Assembly: GCA_038214535.1 (NCBI GenBank) | Contig: JBBQRS010000065.1 | Span: forward strand, 1-26,736 | Source: JBBQRS01 sp038214535 | Lineage (GTDB): Bacteria; Chloroflexota; Anaerolineae; CG2-30-64-16 | Reading direction: 5' to 3' | Length of the DNA: 26,736 bases | Shown here: piece by piece, positions 9,173 through 16,096 of the stretch | Numbering within the stretch: position 1 is the stretch's first letter | Layout of the letters: each line of letters begins with the position of its first letter | Position numbers and translations under genes: made by a program | The notes under the pieces: model-generated | Told to the model about the DNA's origin: nothing | The model's input: only the letters and a program-made list of their open reading frames with translations | Databases searched by the model: none

Positions 9173-9204
9173 CCCCTCTTCCGCAAGGAGAGGGGTTTTG
9201 TTTT
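9173..9204 (+). terminator. Rho-independent terminator after the cupin gene
   Basis: CCCCTCT (9173-9179) pairs with AGAGGGG (9189-9195) and is followed directly by TTTTGTTTT (9196-9204). The sequence just before it, from 9150, is CCCTCACCCTAACCC, the dispersed element also found inverted at 6956-6988. Confidence 0.8.
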
Positions 9205-9225
9205 GGAGATTGGATGGATTCACAC

Positions 9226-9254
9226 TTGACAGTGTAGAATATGTGTTCTATAAA
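9226..9254 (+). promoter_or_regulatory. Sigma70 promoter with embedded palindromic operator
   Basis: TTGACA (9226-9231), a 17-nt spacer and TATAAA (9249-9254). The spacer and -10 contain TAGAATATGTGTTCTATA (9235-9252), with inverted arms TAGAA/TTCTA and a GAAT-N4-GTTC core similar to the Gram-positive LexA box. The identical 18-mer occupies the same place in the promoter at 14883-14911. A repressor bound there would block the -10. It drives the gene at 9299. Confidence 0.75.
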
Positions 9255-9298
9255 GGTGAGCACGCTTCGAGTTGTGCAGGTGGAAAGGATAGGCGCTC

Positions 9299-9700
9299 GT
9301 GAAAATGGATGACGGCAAGTATGATGCCGATGGGCGGTTGAAGCATGGCTCATTTGAAGAGCGCTTCAAGAACGGCGCGCCGGCTTGCACCGGGCAGTAT
9401 GCGGAAGGTGAGAAGACCGGCGAGTGGAAGTATTACCTGCTCAATGGGACGGTGAAGGCCGCTGGGAACTATGCGAACGATCAGATGACGGGCGCGTGGA
9501 TCTGGCATCGCGAGAACGGGGAGCTGATGCAGACGGGCGCGTTCGATGACGGCAAGCGTGTGGGCGTATGGCGGCGCTATCATTCCAACGGGGCGCTGAT
9601 GGATGAAGGCGAGTATGTGAACGGCCATAAGATCGGGGAATGGCGGGCTTACAATCCCGATGGGACGTTGAAGAAGACAAGTAGACACGGGAAGAAGTAG
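9299..9700 (+). CDS. MORN/YwqK-type repeat protein
   Basis: A 133-residue protein made almost wholly of about four to five repeats of the form G.Y..G...G.W..Y..NG.L...G (for example GEYVNGHKIGEWRAY, and a second copy in GAFDDGKRVGVWRRY). This is the MORN_2/YwqK-like beta-hairpin repeat. Some relatives are annotated as antitoxins of YwqK type, but no toxin partner is evident, so that role is not claimed. No signal peptide is seen. GTG at 9299 is used because GGAAAGGA (9282-9289) is 9 nt upstream; ATG at 9305 is an alternative. It has its own strong promoter and is followed closely by the DUF2277 gene. Confidence 0.75.
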   Translation: MKMDDGKYDADGRLKHGSFEERFKNGAPACTGQYAEGEKTGEWKYYLLNGTVKAAGNYANDQMTGAWIWHRENGELMQTGAFDDGKRVGVWRRYHSNGALMDEGEYVNGHKIGEWRAYNPDGTLKKTSRHGKK

Positions 9701-9726
9701 ATGGGTAGACAAGGAAGCAAGATGCA

Positions 9727-9999
9727 ATGTGCAGAAACATCAAGACGCTCTATAACTTCGAGCCGCCGGCCACGGATGACGAGATCCGGGCGGCGGCTTT
9801 GCAATATGTGCGGAAGATCAGCGGATTCAGCGCGCCGTCGGCGGTGAATCAGGCGGCGTTCGAGCAGGCGGTGGATGAGATCGCCAGAGCGTCGGGCGCG
9901 CTGCTCGCTGCGCTGGAGACAGCGGCCGCGCCGAAGGATCGCGAGGTCGAGGCAGAGAAGGCGCGGGCGCGGTCAACCAGCAGATTCGGCGCGGCGTGA
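9727..9999 (+). CDS. DUF2277 family protein
   Basis: A 90-residue protein that opens with the diagnostic MCRNIKTLYNFEPPAT and continues through EIRAAALQYVRKISGFSAPS and the helical QAAFEQAVDEIARASGALL segment. This family is widespread and uncharacterised; the conserved Cys2 and Arg3 at the very N-terminus are notable. The ATG follows AAGGA (9711-9715) at 11 nt. It sits 26 nt after the MORN-repeat gene and 26 nt before the YdeI/DUF1905 gene and is probably co-transcribed with both. The Arg/Ala-rich C-terminal tail is likely disordered. Confidence 0.85.
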   Translation: MCRNIKTLYNFEPPATDDEIRAAALQYVRKISGFSAPSAVNQAAFEQAVDEIARASGALLAALETAAAPKDREVEAEKARARSTSRFGAA

Positions 10000-10025
10000 G
10001 ATCGGTAGCAGAAAGGACGTGAAAT

Positions 10026-10463
10026 ATGCCGACATTCAACACAGTCGTGAGACAGGAAGAGGGGATGAATGCGACGGGACTCCCCGTGCCGCCTGAGGTG
10101 ATTGCCGAGTTGAACTCAGGGAAGCGTCCCAAAGTGACGGTGAGCTTGAACGGCTACACCTATCGCAGCACGGTGGCCGCTTACGGCGATGTCTTCATGC
10201 TGCCGTTGAGCGCGGAGAATCGGACGGCGGCGGGCGTCAAGGCGGGCGACCCGGTGGAAGTGACGCTGGAACTCGACCTCGCGCCGCGCACGGTGGAGGT
10301 TCCCGCCGATCTCGCTGCGGCGCTGGCCCAAGCGGGCGCGACGGAGGCGTTCGAGGCGCAATCGTACACGCTGCGGAAGGAAGCGGTGCGCCAGGTGGAG
10401 TCGGCCAAAGCGCAGGAGACGCGTGAGCGGCGGATCGCCGCGATTGTCGCGAAGCTCGGCTGA
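10026..10463 (+). CDS. DUF1905/YdeI (OmdA) domain protein
   Basis: A 145-residue protein with two parts. Residues about 1-83 form the DUF1905 beta-barrel (GLPVPPEVIAEL, RPKVTVSLNGYTYRSTVA, GVKAGDPVEVTLELD). Residues about 90-140 form the helical YdeI/OmdA domain (VPADLAAALAQAGATEAFEAQSYTLRKE described by its VPADL and F-YTLRKE landmarks). YdeI relatives are linked to resistance to antimicrobial peptides, but a role here is not established. AGAAAGGA precedes the ATG. The gene ends 34 nt from the convergent antiporter gene; the gap has no clear bidirectional terminator. Confidence 0.8.
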   Translation: MPTFNTVVRQEEGMNATGLPVPPEVIAELNSGKRPKVTVSLNGYTYRSTVAAYGDVFMLPLSAENRTAAGVKAGDPVEVTLELDLAPRTVEVPADLAAALAQAGATEAFEAQSYTLRKEAVRQVESAKAQETRERRIAAIVAKLG

Positions 10464-10497
10464 CGCCCGCGTGGATGAGCGCGTGTTGCAGCAGCGG

Positions 10498-12498
10498 CTA
10501 CGCCTCTCCGGCCGCCGGGACCAGAAGGGCGCTAGCCGCCTCAATCTGCGCGTCTTCCCCGATCAGCCCGATGCGGTCGCCGGCGAGGAAGACGGTTTGC
10601 GACTTGGGGTTCGCCATCAGCTCACGCCCTCGCAGGATCGCTACCACAGAGGCCCCGGTCCGCGCCCGCAGGTTTGCCTCGGCCAACGACTGCCCCACGA
10701 TCAGGTTGTCCGGGCTCAGCTCGAACCAAATGACCTCGATGCCGCGCGCCGCGCGCATCAGGTCGTGCAACAGCCGGTGCTCCTCCGGGGAGTTGACTTG
10801 CGCATCGTAATGATCTTGCCGCACAGCGTCTGTGTACTCGAACACCTCGCGCAGCGGGAACCCCAGTTGTAGCAGCGTGTGGCGGACGATCTCCAGTCCG
10901 CCTTCCAGCTCCGGGTGGATCACATCGTGCGCGCCTAGCTTCGACAATCGCGTCACCCCGTCTGTCGTCGCCGCGCGGACGATGATCGGCAGGTCGGGGG
11001 CCAGGTCATGCGCCGCCGCTACGACCATCTCGGCGGTCGCCTCGTCGGGGACGGTGACCACCAACGCGCGTGCTCGCTCCAGTCTCGAATGCGGCAGCAC
11101 TTCCGAATTGGCGGCATCTCCGTACAGGGTGGTCGTGCCGCGCCGGTTTAGCTGTCCGACCCGCTCGAAGTTGGATTCGATCACCAGATGAGGGATACCC
11201 AGTGACTTGGCCACATCAACGATGTGCTGGCCCACGCGACCGTAGCCAACGATGACGATATGGTCGCTCAGCGCCTCCTCGGGCAGCGCCGGCGCAGGGC
11301 CGTGACGGTCGGCCCGCTGCCACAGGGCGGGGAAACGCCGCGAGCTGCGCTCGGCGTGCGGGATCAAGCGATACAGGAGTGGGTTGATGGTGATGGCGAG
11401 CAGCGTCACCGCCAGGATCAGAGTGTATTGCCCCCGCTCCAGCAGCATCAGGGCGAGCCCTGCTTGCCCCAGGATGAAGGCGAATTCGCTGACCTGACTC
11501 GTGCCGGCGGCCAGCACAAGCGTCGTGTAGGCCGGACGCCGATAGGTGAAACTCAGCAGGAGGGTCAGCGCCGCCTTGCCGGCGACCACGAGCGCCAGCA
11601 GCACCAGCAGTTCTCCGATGTTTTGCAGCAGGTCGGCCGGGTTGACCAGCATCCCGATTGAGACGAAAAAGAGGACGGCGAACGCCTCTCGTAACGGCAC
11701 GATATCGGCCGCCGCCTGCCGACTGAGCGGCGACTCGCTCACGACGACGCCGGCGACGAATGCGCCCAACGCCAGCGATACTCCGAAGAGCTCGGCCGCC
11801 GCAAGCGCCGTTCCGAGTGAGACTACGAGCACCGCCAGGATGAACAGCTCGCGCGAGCGGGTGCGGGCGATCACGTGCAGCACCCAGGGGATTAGCCGCG
11901 TGCCGATCAGCGCCACGATGACCGCAAATGCGGCGGCTTTGCCCAACGTGACCCCTACGGCCCGCCAGTCTATCCCGTTGGCTGCCTGCGCCAGGGTTGG
12001 CAGCGCCACCAGGATCAACACCGTCGCCAGGTCTTCCGATACGCTCCAGCCGACGGCGGCCTGACCGTGCCGGGTGTTGAGTAGCGAGTTATCCATCAGC
12101 CCGCGCATCAGGACGATTGTGCTGGCCCCGGAGAGGGCCAGACCGAGGAGCAGGGCGGAGGGTTGGGTCCAGCCCCACCAGCGGCCGAGCGCATAGCCCA
12201 GCGCGGCGATGGCTGCCATGCGCAGGAGCGCGGCGGGAGCGATGTCGCGTACCTTCCAGAGGTCCGCGATGGAGAACTCGAGGCCGACGCCGAACATGAG
12301 GAAGATCACGCCCAATTCGGCGAGTTGGCTGATCGTCTCCGTGTCGCCCACGAAGCCGGGCGTGAAGGGGCCAATCGCGATGCCCGCCAGCAGGTAGCCG
12401 ACGATGGTGGGCAGCCCGAGACGGCGGGCGATGAGACCGCCAAAAAAGGCAGCTACCAGCGCCACTGCGATCTCCACCAGCAGGGTTAGTTCATTCAT
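10498..12498 (-). CDS. CPA2-type cation:proton antiporter with TrkA-N/TrkA-C domains
   Basis: A 666-residue membrane antiporter exchanging K+ or Na+ for H+. About 12 hydrophobic segments occupy residues 1-385 (first VEIAVALVAAFFGGLI; LGLPTIVGYLLAGIAIGP and FLMFGVGLEF are the family core). A cytoplasmic RCK module follows: TrkA-N from about 412, with the nucleotide-binding VIVGYGRVGQ and Glu ending the second strand, then TrkA-C at about 565-655. Layout matches YbaL/KefB-like proteins; NAD(H) or a nucleotide probably gates it. An extended -10 promoter lies 48 nt upstream. The start codon is ATG with an undistinguished ribosome-binding site. An insertion-sequence remnant abuts its promoter. Confidence 0.9.
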   Translation of the reverse strand: MNELTLLVEIAVALVAAFFGGLIARRLGLPTIVGYLLAGIAIGPFTPGFVGDTETISQLAELGVIFLMFGVGLEFSIADLWKVRDIAPAALLRMAAIAALGYALGRWWGWTQPSALLLGLALSGASTIVLMRGLMDNSLLNTRHGQAAVGWSVSEDLATVLILVALPTLAQAANGIDWRAVGVTLGKAAAFAVIVALIGTRLIPWVLHVIARTRSRELFILAVLVVSLGTALAAAELFGVSLALGAFVAGVVVSESPLSRQAAADIVPLREAFAVLFFVSIGMLVNPADLLQNIGELLVLLALVVAGKAALTLLLSFTYRRPAYTTLVLAAGTSQVSEFAFILGQAGLALMLLERGQYTLILAVTLLAITINPLLYRLIPHAERSSRRFPALWQRADRHGPAPALPEEALSDHIVIVGYGRVGQHIVDVAKSLGIPHLVIESNFERVGQLNRRGTTTLYGDAANSEVLPHSRLERARALVVTVPDEATAEMVVAAAHDLAPDLPIIVRAATTDGVTRLSKLGAHDVIHPELEGGLEIVRHTLLQLGFPLREVFEYTDAVRQDHYDAQVNSPEEHRLLHDLMRAARGIEVIWFELSPDNLIVGQSLAEANLRARTGASVVAILRGRELMANPKSQTVFLAGDRIGLIGEDAQIEAASALLVPAAGEA

Positions 12499-12546
12499 GA
12501 GGACTCAAAAAGCGCACGCGTACCTTTCCCGGAAGGCTCCGATGAA

Positions 12547-12555
12547 ATTATAGCA
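12547..12555 (-). promoter_or_regulatory. Extended -10 promoter for the antiporter gene
   Basis: Read on the minus strand, TGC-TATAAT gives a perfect -10 (12547-12552) with a TG extension, about 50 nt before the antiporter ATG. The -35 position falls in GC-rich sequence that may already belong to the insertion-sequence remnant and has no TTGACA match. Confidence 0.55.
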
Positions 12556-12592
12556 CAGCGCAGCGCCCACGCGCCGCCTCCCCGCAGGTGCA

Positions 12593-13224
12593 AAGGTCGC
12601 TCAACACGAGGCCAGCGTGATGGACCGGCGGCCGGCGCTGGAGCACAAACATCCAGGGCTGCCGCTAACCCCCGGCAAGGGCGAGCGCCGGGAGTTCGAG
12701 TACATTCGGCACGGCACGCGTCGTTCATGATCAACTTTGACGTCGCGACGGGCCAGGTGGTGACGCCCTTATGCGGCCCGACGCGCACGGAAGCCGACTT
12801 TGCCGAGCACATCTGCCAAACAGTCGCCGCTGACCCCACGGCCAAGAAGTGGCACTTCGTCGTGGATAACCTGAACACGCACCAGTCCGAGACGTTAGTG
12901 CGCTACGTGGCCCAAGAATCCGATGTCACATGCGACTTGGGCCGTAAAGGCGAAAGCGGCATTTGGGAGTCGATGGCAACACGGGCGGCTTTCTTAGCCG
13001 ATCCGGCCCACCGGATCGGCTTTCACGATACACCCAAGCACGGCTCTTGGATGAATCAGGTCGAGATCTGGCTGAGCATTTTGGTCCGCAAGCTACTCAA
13101 GCGCGGCAGCTTCACCTCCCGAGAACATCTGAAAGCCAAAGTGCTGGCCTTCATCGAGTACTTCAACCGCGCCATGGCCAAGCCCTTCAAGTGGACTTAT
13201 AAGGGCAAGGCCCTGGAAGCCTAA
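12593..13224 (+). pseudogene. IS630-family transposase remnant, truncated and frameshifted
   Basis: The C-terminal two thirds of an IS630-type DDE transposase. From 12620 one frame reads LEHKHPGLPLTPGKGERREFEYIRHGTR and hits TGA at 12725-12727 (landmarks: PGLPL, RREFEYIRHGT). The homology resumes in another frame at about 12720 with SFMINFDVATGQV and continues to the stop at 13222. That needs one missing base. Catalytic landmarks present are VVDNLNTH (second Asp) and SWMNQVEIWLSIL (Glu). The N-terminal helix-turn-helix part and a clear first DE motif are missing, so it is non-functional. It separates the antiporter promoter from the nuclease gene. Terminal inverted repeats could not be identified. 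Confidence 0.82.
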
Positions 13225-13257
13225 CCCAAGGCTGAATTCAGCCGAGGTGTACTAGGC

Positions 13258-13818
13258 ATGAATCTTGGAACGTCAGATACTGCATTGTCTGGAAAAGTGC
13301 TGGCGCGAGATATATCCGATGGGAGGGGCAATTCAGGGGCGATTGTTGAATTCCAGGCGGTAGAGGACGTTATAGGCTTTCTGCAAGCATCATTCCCGGA
13401 TTGCGCCGGGTATTCACTCAATCGGCGCGGCCTAGCTATTCTGGACCTTGCTGACGAAGCCAAACTTCAGGATCTGCTTTACTTCATGCTGAGGCCTGCT
13501 GTCCCTGATCTGATTCCTGAGCAGCCTGTTGCTGGTTATACCCGCCAGTATGTAATTCAGGATTTCCGTTCTCGCAAACTCCGGCTAGTTATTGAGGCCA
13601 AGCGAGTGCGCAACAAAGCTCACGGTAAATCGATTAAGTCTGAACTACACGATGATATTGGCGAATACAAGCAAGATCCCTTCTGTGAAAACCTGATTTT
13701 CGTTGTGTATGATCCGGATACCTTCATCGAGTCAGTGTCGGGACTCATGAAGTCGGTGGAGGGTTCGCACGTGCATAATCAGCATGAGATACGTGTGAAC
13801 TGCATTGTCCTTCGCTAG
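13258..13818 (+). CDS. Stand-alone DpnII/MboI-like PD-(D/E)XK nuclease domain protein
   Basis: A 186-residue protein. After a short N-terminal part, LQDLLYFMLRP is the helix preceding the nuclease core, the PD-(D/E)XK core is VIQDFRSRKLRLVIEAK (Asp near residue 104, Glu and Lys about 10 residues later), and DIGEYKQDPFCENLIFVVYDPD carries the final strand. This pattern matches the REase_DpnII-MboI domain that ends many restriction and defence proteins. Here it stands almost alone, without the usual N-terminal module or a methyltransferase neighbour. The sequence is visibly richer in A+T than the flanks. GAGGTG (13244-13249) is 8 nt before the ATG. It may be a truncated effector beside a decayed transposase. 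Confidence 0.65.
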   Translation: MNLGTSDTALSGKVLARDISDGRGNSGAIVEFQAVEDVIGFLQASFPDCAGYSLNRRGLAILDLADEAKLQDLLYFMLRPAVPDLIPEQPVAGYTRQYVIQDFRSRKLRLVIEAKRVRNKAHGKSIKSELHDDIGEYKQDPFCENLIFVVYDPDTFIESVSGLMKSVEGSHVHNQHEIRVNCIVLR

Positions 13819-14015
13819 GTGAGCTTGGCGAAAGGCAAGTCTGGAACCGAAACCGATGAAATACTGGATTCTCAAGTGCAACCTTGCTGCTTTGCGAGAT
13901 ACCGGGTCTCGAGAATTTGTCCGTGGTTCATGGGTTCCAGCAACTGACCAACTTTCCCACTACGGAACAAGTGATTCGTTTCGCAATTCAAGAATCGTCC
14001 CGCTCAGGTGTATGG
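13819..14015. other. Intergenic remnant between nuclease and vapC
   Basis: An A+T-richer stretch with open but unrecognised frames on the + strand. One begins at 13856 with MKYWILKCNLAAL, reminiscent of the start of EVE/PUA-like proteins, but it soon loses resemblance to anything, and another frame opens at 13884. This may be a decayed gene tail. No confident feature is present. Confidence 0.3.
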
Positions 14016-14423
14016 TTACGGTTCAATCCGTGTTACCGCGCTGATTGCGTCAAAGTGGCGATCATAGCTATAAATCTCTTCGATGCCCAGTGCCTCCATT
14101 TGGGCCACGGCCAGTGCGTCAACGAAATCAATTGTTGTTGACGTGTAGAGATCGAGAGCCTTGAGGACTGTCTCGCGATCAGGCAAGCGCAACCCTTTCA
14201 ATTTCAACAATGGCGCAATCAGGTCGCGCACTGCTTCGCGGCTTAACCCATACAGGCGTGGTGATGAAAGAACGAATACCAACTCCCCAATCACTGATTC
14301 GCTGGTGTAAAGGGTTATTTTGCCATCCTGAGCTTGTTCCAGCAATGCGTTGACCCGGTCTGCCCTGGTTGGATCGTCGCGCGTCAAAAAGCGGATAAAA
14401 ACGTTGGCGTCAATGAATTGCAT
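14016..14423 (-). CDS. vapC: VapC-type PIN-domain toxin ribonuclease
   Basis: A 135-residue PIN-domain endoribonuclease, the toxic half of a type II toxin-antitoxin pair. The acidic metal-binding residues are present: Asp5 in MQFIDANVFIRFL, Glu in SESVIGELVF, Asp in TIDFVDALAVAQ and Asp in YSYDRHFD. Length is normal and the gene appears intact. It starts 6 nt after the antitoxin stop in the same operon. Typical VapC targets are tRNA or rRNA, but the target here cannot be read from sequence. The neighbourhood of a decayed transposase and an orphan nuclease suggests an acquired island. Confidence 0.9.
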   Translation of the reverse strand: MQFIDANVFIRFLTRDDPTRADRVNALLEQAQDGKITLYTSESVIGELVFVLSSPRLYGLSREAVRDLIAPLLKLKGLRLPDRETVLKALDLYTSTTIDFVDALAVAQMEALGIEEIYSYDRHFDAISAVTRIEP

Positions 14424-14429
14424 GGCGTA

Positions 14430-14696
14430 TTATTCGTCTTTCTCCAAGAATCGCACGGCACGTTCTTCGTTGGCGATCTGTTCGATGCGTTCGAAGTCTT
14501 CAGGGGTGGTCAATGGTTTCACCGCACCGTAAATCGCTTCGAGCGACAGCCGCGCCGGTTTGATACGAACTTCATCGCCTTTAACTTCAAAGGCAACGGT
14601 TGCGTTCGGCTCAAGTTTTAGCATCCGGCGAATGGCGACCGGAATGGTAACCTGTCCTTTGCTGGTCATCGTCGAGGTGTATTGACGTTCATTCAT
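14430..14696 (-). CDS. vapB: AbrB/SpoVT-domain antitoxin (VapB/MazE-like)
   Basis: An 88-residue antitoxin. The N-terminal swapped-hairpin AbrB domain reads STMTSKGQVTIPVAIRRML (residues 8-26) and binds DNA. The C-terminal half, rich in Glu (EDFERIEQIANEERAVRFLEKDE), is expected to wrap around and inhibit the PIN toxin. AGGAG is 7 nt upstream of the ATG. The promoter is autoregulated in this family, and the inverted repeats at 14715-14744 fit that. It is translated ahead of vapC. Confidence 0.9.
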   Translation of the reverse strand: MNERQYTSTMTSKGQVTIPVAIRRMLKLEPNATVAFEVKGDEVRIKPARLSLEAIYGAVKPLTTPEDFERIEQIANEERAVRFLEKDE

Positions 14697-14714
14697 GGCT
14701 GTACTCCTGATAGT

Positions 14715-14767
14715 TAGTATTACTTAATACTGGATGTAATACTACTTCAGTATAATCGTGATGTCAA
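14715..14767 (-). promoter_or_regulatory. vapBC promoter and operator
   Basis: On the minus strand: TTGACA (14762-14767), a 17-nt spacer, and TAGTAT (14739-14744) as -10. The operator consists of TAGTATTAC (14715-14723) and its exact complement GTAATACTA (14736-14744), with a further TAATACT half-site between them (14725-14731). The distal arm coincides with the -10, so bound antitoxin complex would block RNA polymerase. Confidence 0.75.
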
Positions 14768-14882
14768 ATTTTCTGAATGTATGGGATGTAGGCCACGGGT
14801 CGAGGCGACTAAGGATACTCGCTTGGCGGCTCAGGGTCTTTATGTTATTGTGTGGCGTACGTTCAGCGGTTGTTCACTGGAT

Positions 14883-14911
14883 TTGACGAACTAGAATATG
14901 TGTTCTATACT
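14883..14911 (+). promoter_or_regulatory. Sigma70 promoter with the same palindromic operator as 9226-9254
   Basis: TTGACG (14883-14888), a 17-nt spacer and TATACT (14906-14911). The 18-mer at 14892-14909 is identical to 9235-9252 and occupies the same position relative to -35 and -10. It drives the propeller gene at 14981 with a leader of about 60 nt. Confidence 0.75.
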
Positions 14912-14980
14912 GTCACTCACATTGGGCCGCAAGGCTCGATGGCCTGCTGGCAAGAGACATGTGATGTGGAGGGATAAGCG

Positions 14981-16096
14981 ATGAGCAGTGTACGGGTGTT
15001 GGTGGGGACGCGCAAGGGCGCGTTTATTTTGACAGCAGACGGCAAGCGCGAGAAGTGGGACGTGAGCGGGCCGCACTTTGCCGGGTGGGAGATTTACCAT
15101 CTCAAGGGGTCGCCCGCAAACCCCAATCGGTTGTATGCGTCGCAGTCGAGCGATTGGTTCGGGCAAGTGATCCACCGCTCGGACGATGGCGGGGCCACGT
15201 GGACGACCGTGGGTAACGAGTTCGCCTATGACGGTGTACCGGGCACGCATCAATGGTACGACGGGACGCAGCATCCGTGGGAGTTCAAGCGGGTGTGGCA
15301 TCTGGAACCGTCGCTGACCGACCCCGACACGGTGTATGCGGGGGTGGAGGACGCGGCGCTGTTCCGTTCGAACGACGGTGGGATGACCTGGCGCGAGCTT
15401 TCCGGGTTGCGCGAGCATCAATCGGGCGCGTCGTGGCAGCCGGGCGCGGGCGGGCTGTGCCTGCACACGATCTTGCTCGACCCGGTGAACCCCAACCGGA
15501 TGTTCATCGCGATTTCGGCGGCGGGGGCGTTCCGCACGGATGACGGCGGCGAGACGTGGCAGCCGATCAACCGGGGGCTGAAGTCGGACTACATCCCTGA
15601 TGGGGAGGCGGAGACGGGGCATTGCGTCCATCGGATCGCGCAGCACCCGGCGCAGCCGAACACGCTGTACATGCAGAAGCACTGGGATGTGATGCGGAGC
15701 GATAACGCGGGCGATTCGTGGTACGAGGTCAGCGGCAACCTGCCGAGCGACTTCGGGTTCCCGATCCACGTCCACGCGCACGATCCGAACACCGTGTACG
15801 TGGTGCCGATCAAGAGCGATTCTGAGCATTTTCCGCCGGAAGGGAAGTTGCGCGTCTATCGCAGCCGGACGGGCGGGAATGAATGGGAGGCGCTGACGAA
15901 CGGGTTGCCGCAGAGCGATTGCTACGTGAATGTGCTGCGCGACGCGATGACCGTGGACACGCTGGAGGAGTGCGGCGTGTATTTCGGGACGACCGGCGGG
16001 CAGGTGTATGCCTCCGCGGATTCCGGCGACCACTGGACGGCCATCGTGCATGACTTGCCGTCAGTGATGTCGGTAGAGGTGCAGACGCTGCCATGA
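14981..16096 (+). CDS. BNR/VPS10-type beta-propeller protein (sialidase-like repeats)
   Basis: A 371-residue protein with repeated Asp-box motifs S.DGG.TW: RSDDGGATW near 66, RSNDGGMTW near 130, RTDDGGETW near 186, RSDNAGDSW near 233, then RTGGNEW and ASADSGDHW near the C-terminus. These give about seven blades of a sialidase/VPS10-like propeller. The sialidase catalytic Arg triad cannot be confirmed, so it may be a binding scaffold rather than a glycosidase. There is no signal peptide; it starts MSSVRVLVGTRKGAF and is probably cytoplasmic. GGAGGGA precedes the ATG. Its stop overlaps the start of the sulfur-carrier gene. Confidence 0.8.
   Translation: MSSVRVLVGTRKGAFILTADGKREKWDVSGPHFAGWEIYHLKGSPANPNRLYASQSSDWFGQVIHRSDDGGATWTTVGNEFAYDGVPGTHQWYDGTQHPWEFKRVWHLEPSLTDPDTVYAGVEDAALFRSNDGGMTWRELSGLREHQSGASWQPGAGGLCLHTILLDPVNPNRMFIAISAAGAFRTDDGGETWQPINRGLKSDYIPDGEAETGHCVHRIAQHPAQPNTLYMQKHWDVMRSDNAGDSWYEVSGNLPSDFGFPIHVHAHDPNTVYVVPIKSDSEHFPPEGKLRVYRSRTGGNEWEALTNGLPQSDCYVNVLRDAMTVDTLEECGVYFGTTGGQVYASADSGDHWTAIVHDLPSVMSVEVQTLP

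Noticed and set aside
9299..9700. YwqK-type antitoxin role for the MORN-repeat protein
   Set aside because: No toxin gene is next to it, and the repeat family is broad.
12727..13224. Intact 165-residue transposase starting at 12727
   Set aside because: The homology continues upstream in a second frame, so this is only the tail of a broken gene.
14016..14696. MazEF rather than VapBC
   Set aside because: The toxin has PIN-domain acidic residues rather than a PemK/MazF fold; only the antitoxin DNA-binding domain is AbrB/MazE-like.
14891..16051. 386-residue minus-strand open frame opposite the propeller gene
   Set aside because: Arg/Pro-rich shadow without a start signal; the + strand gene has clear repeats and an upstream promoter.
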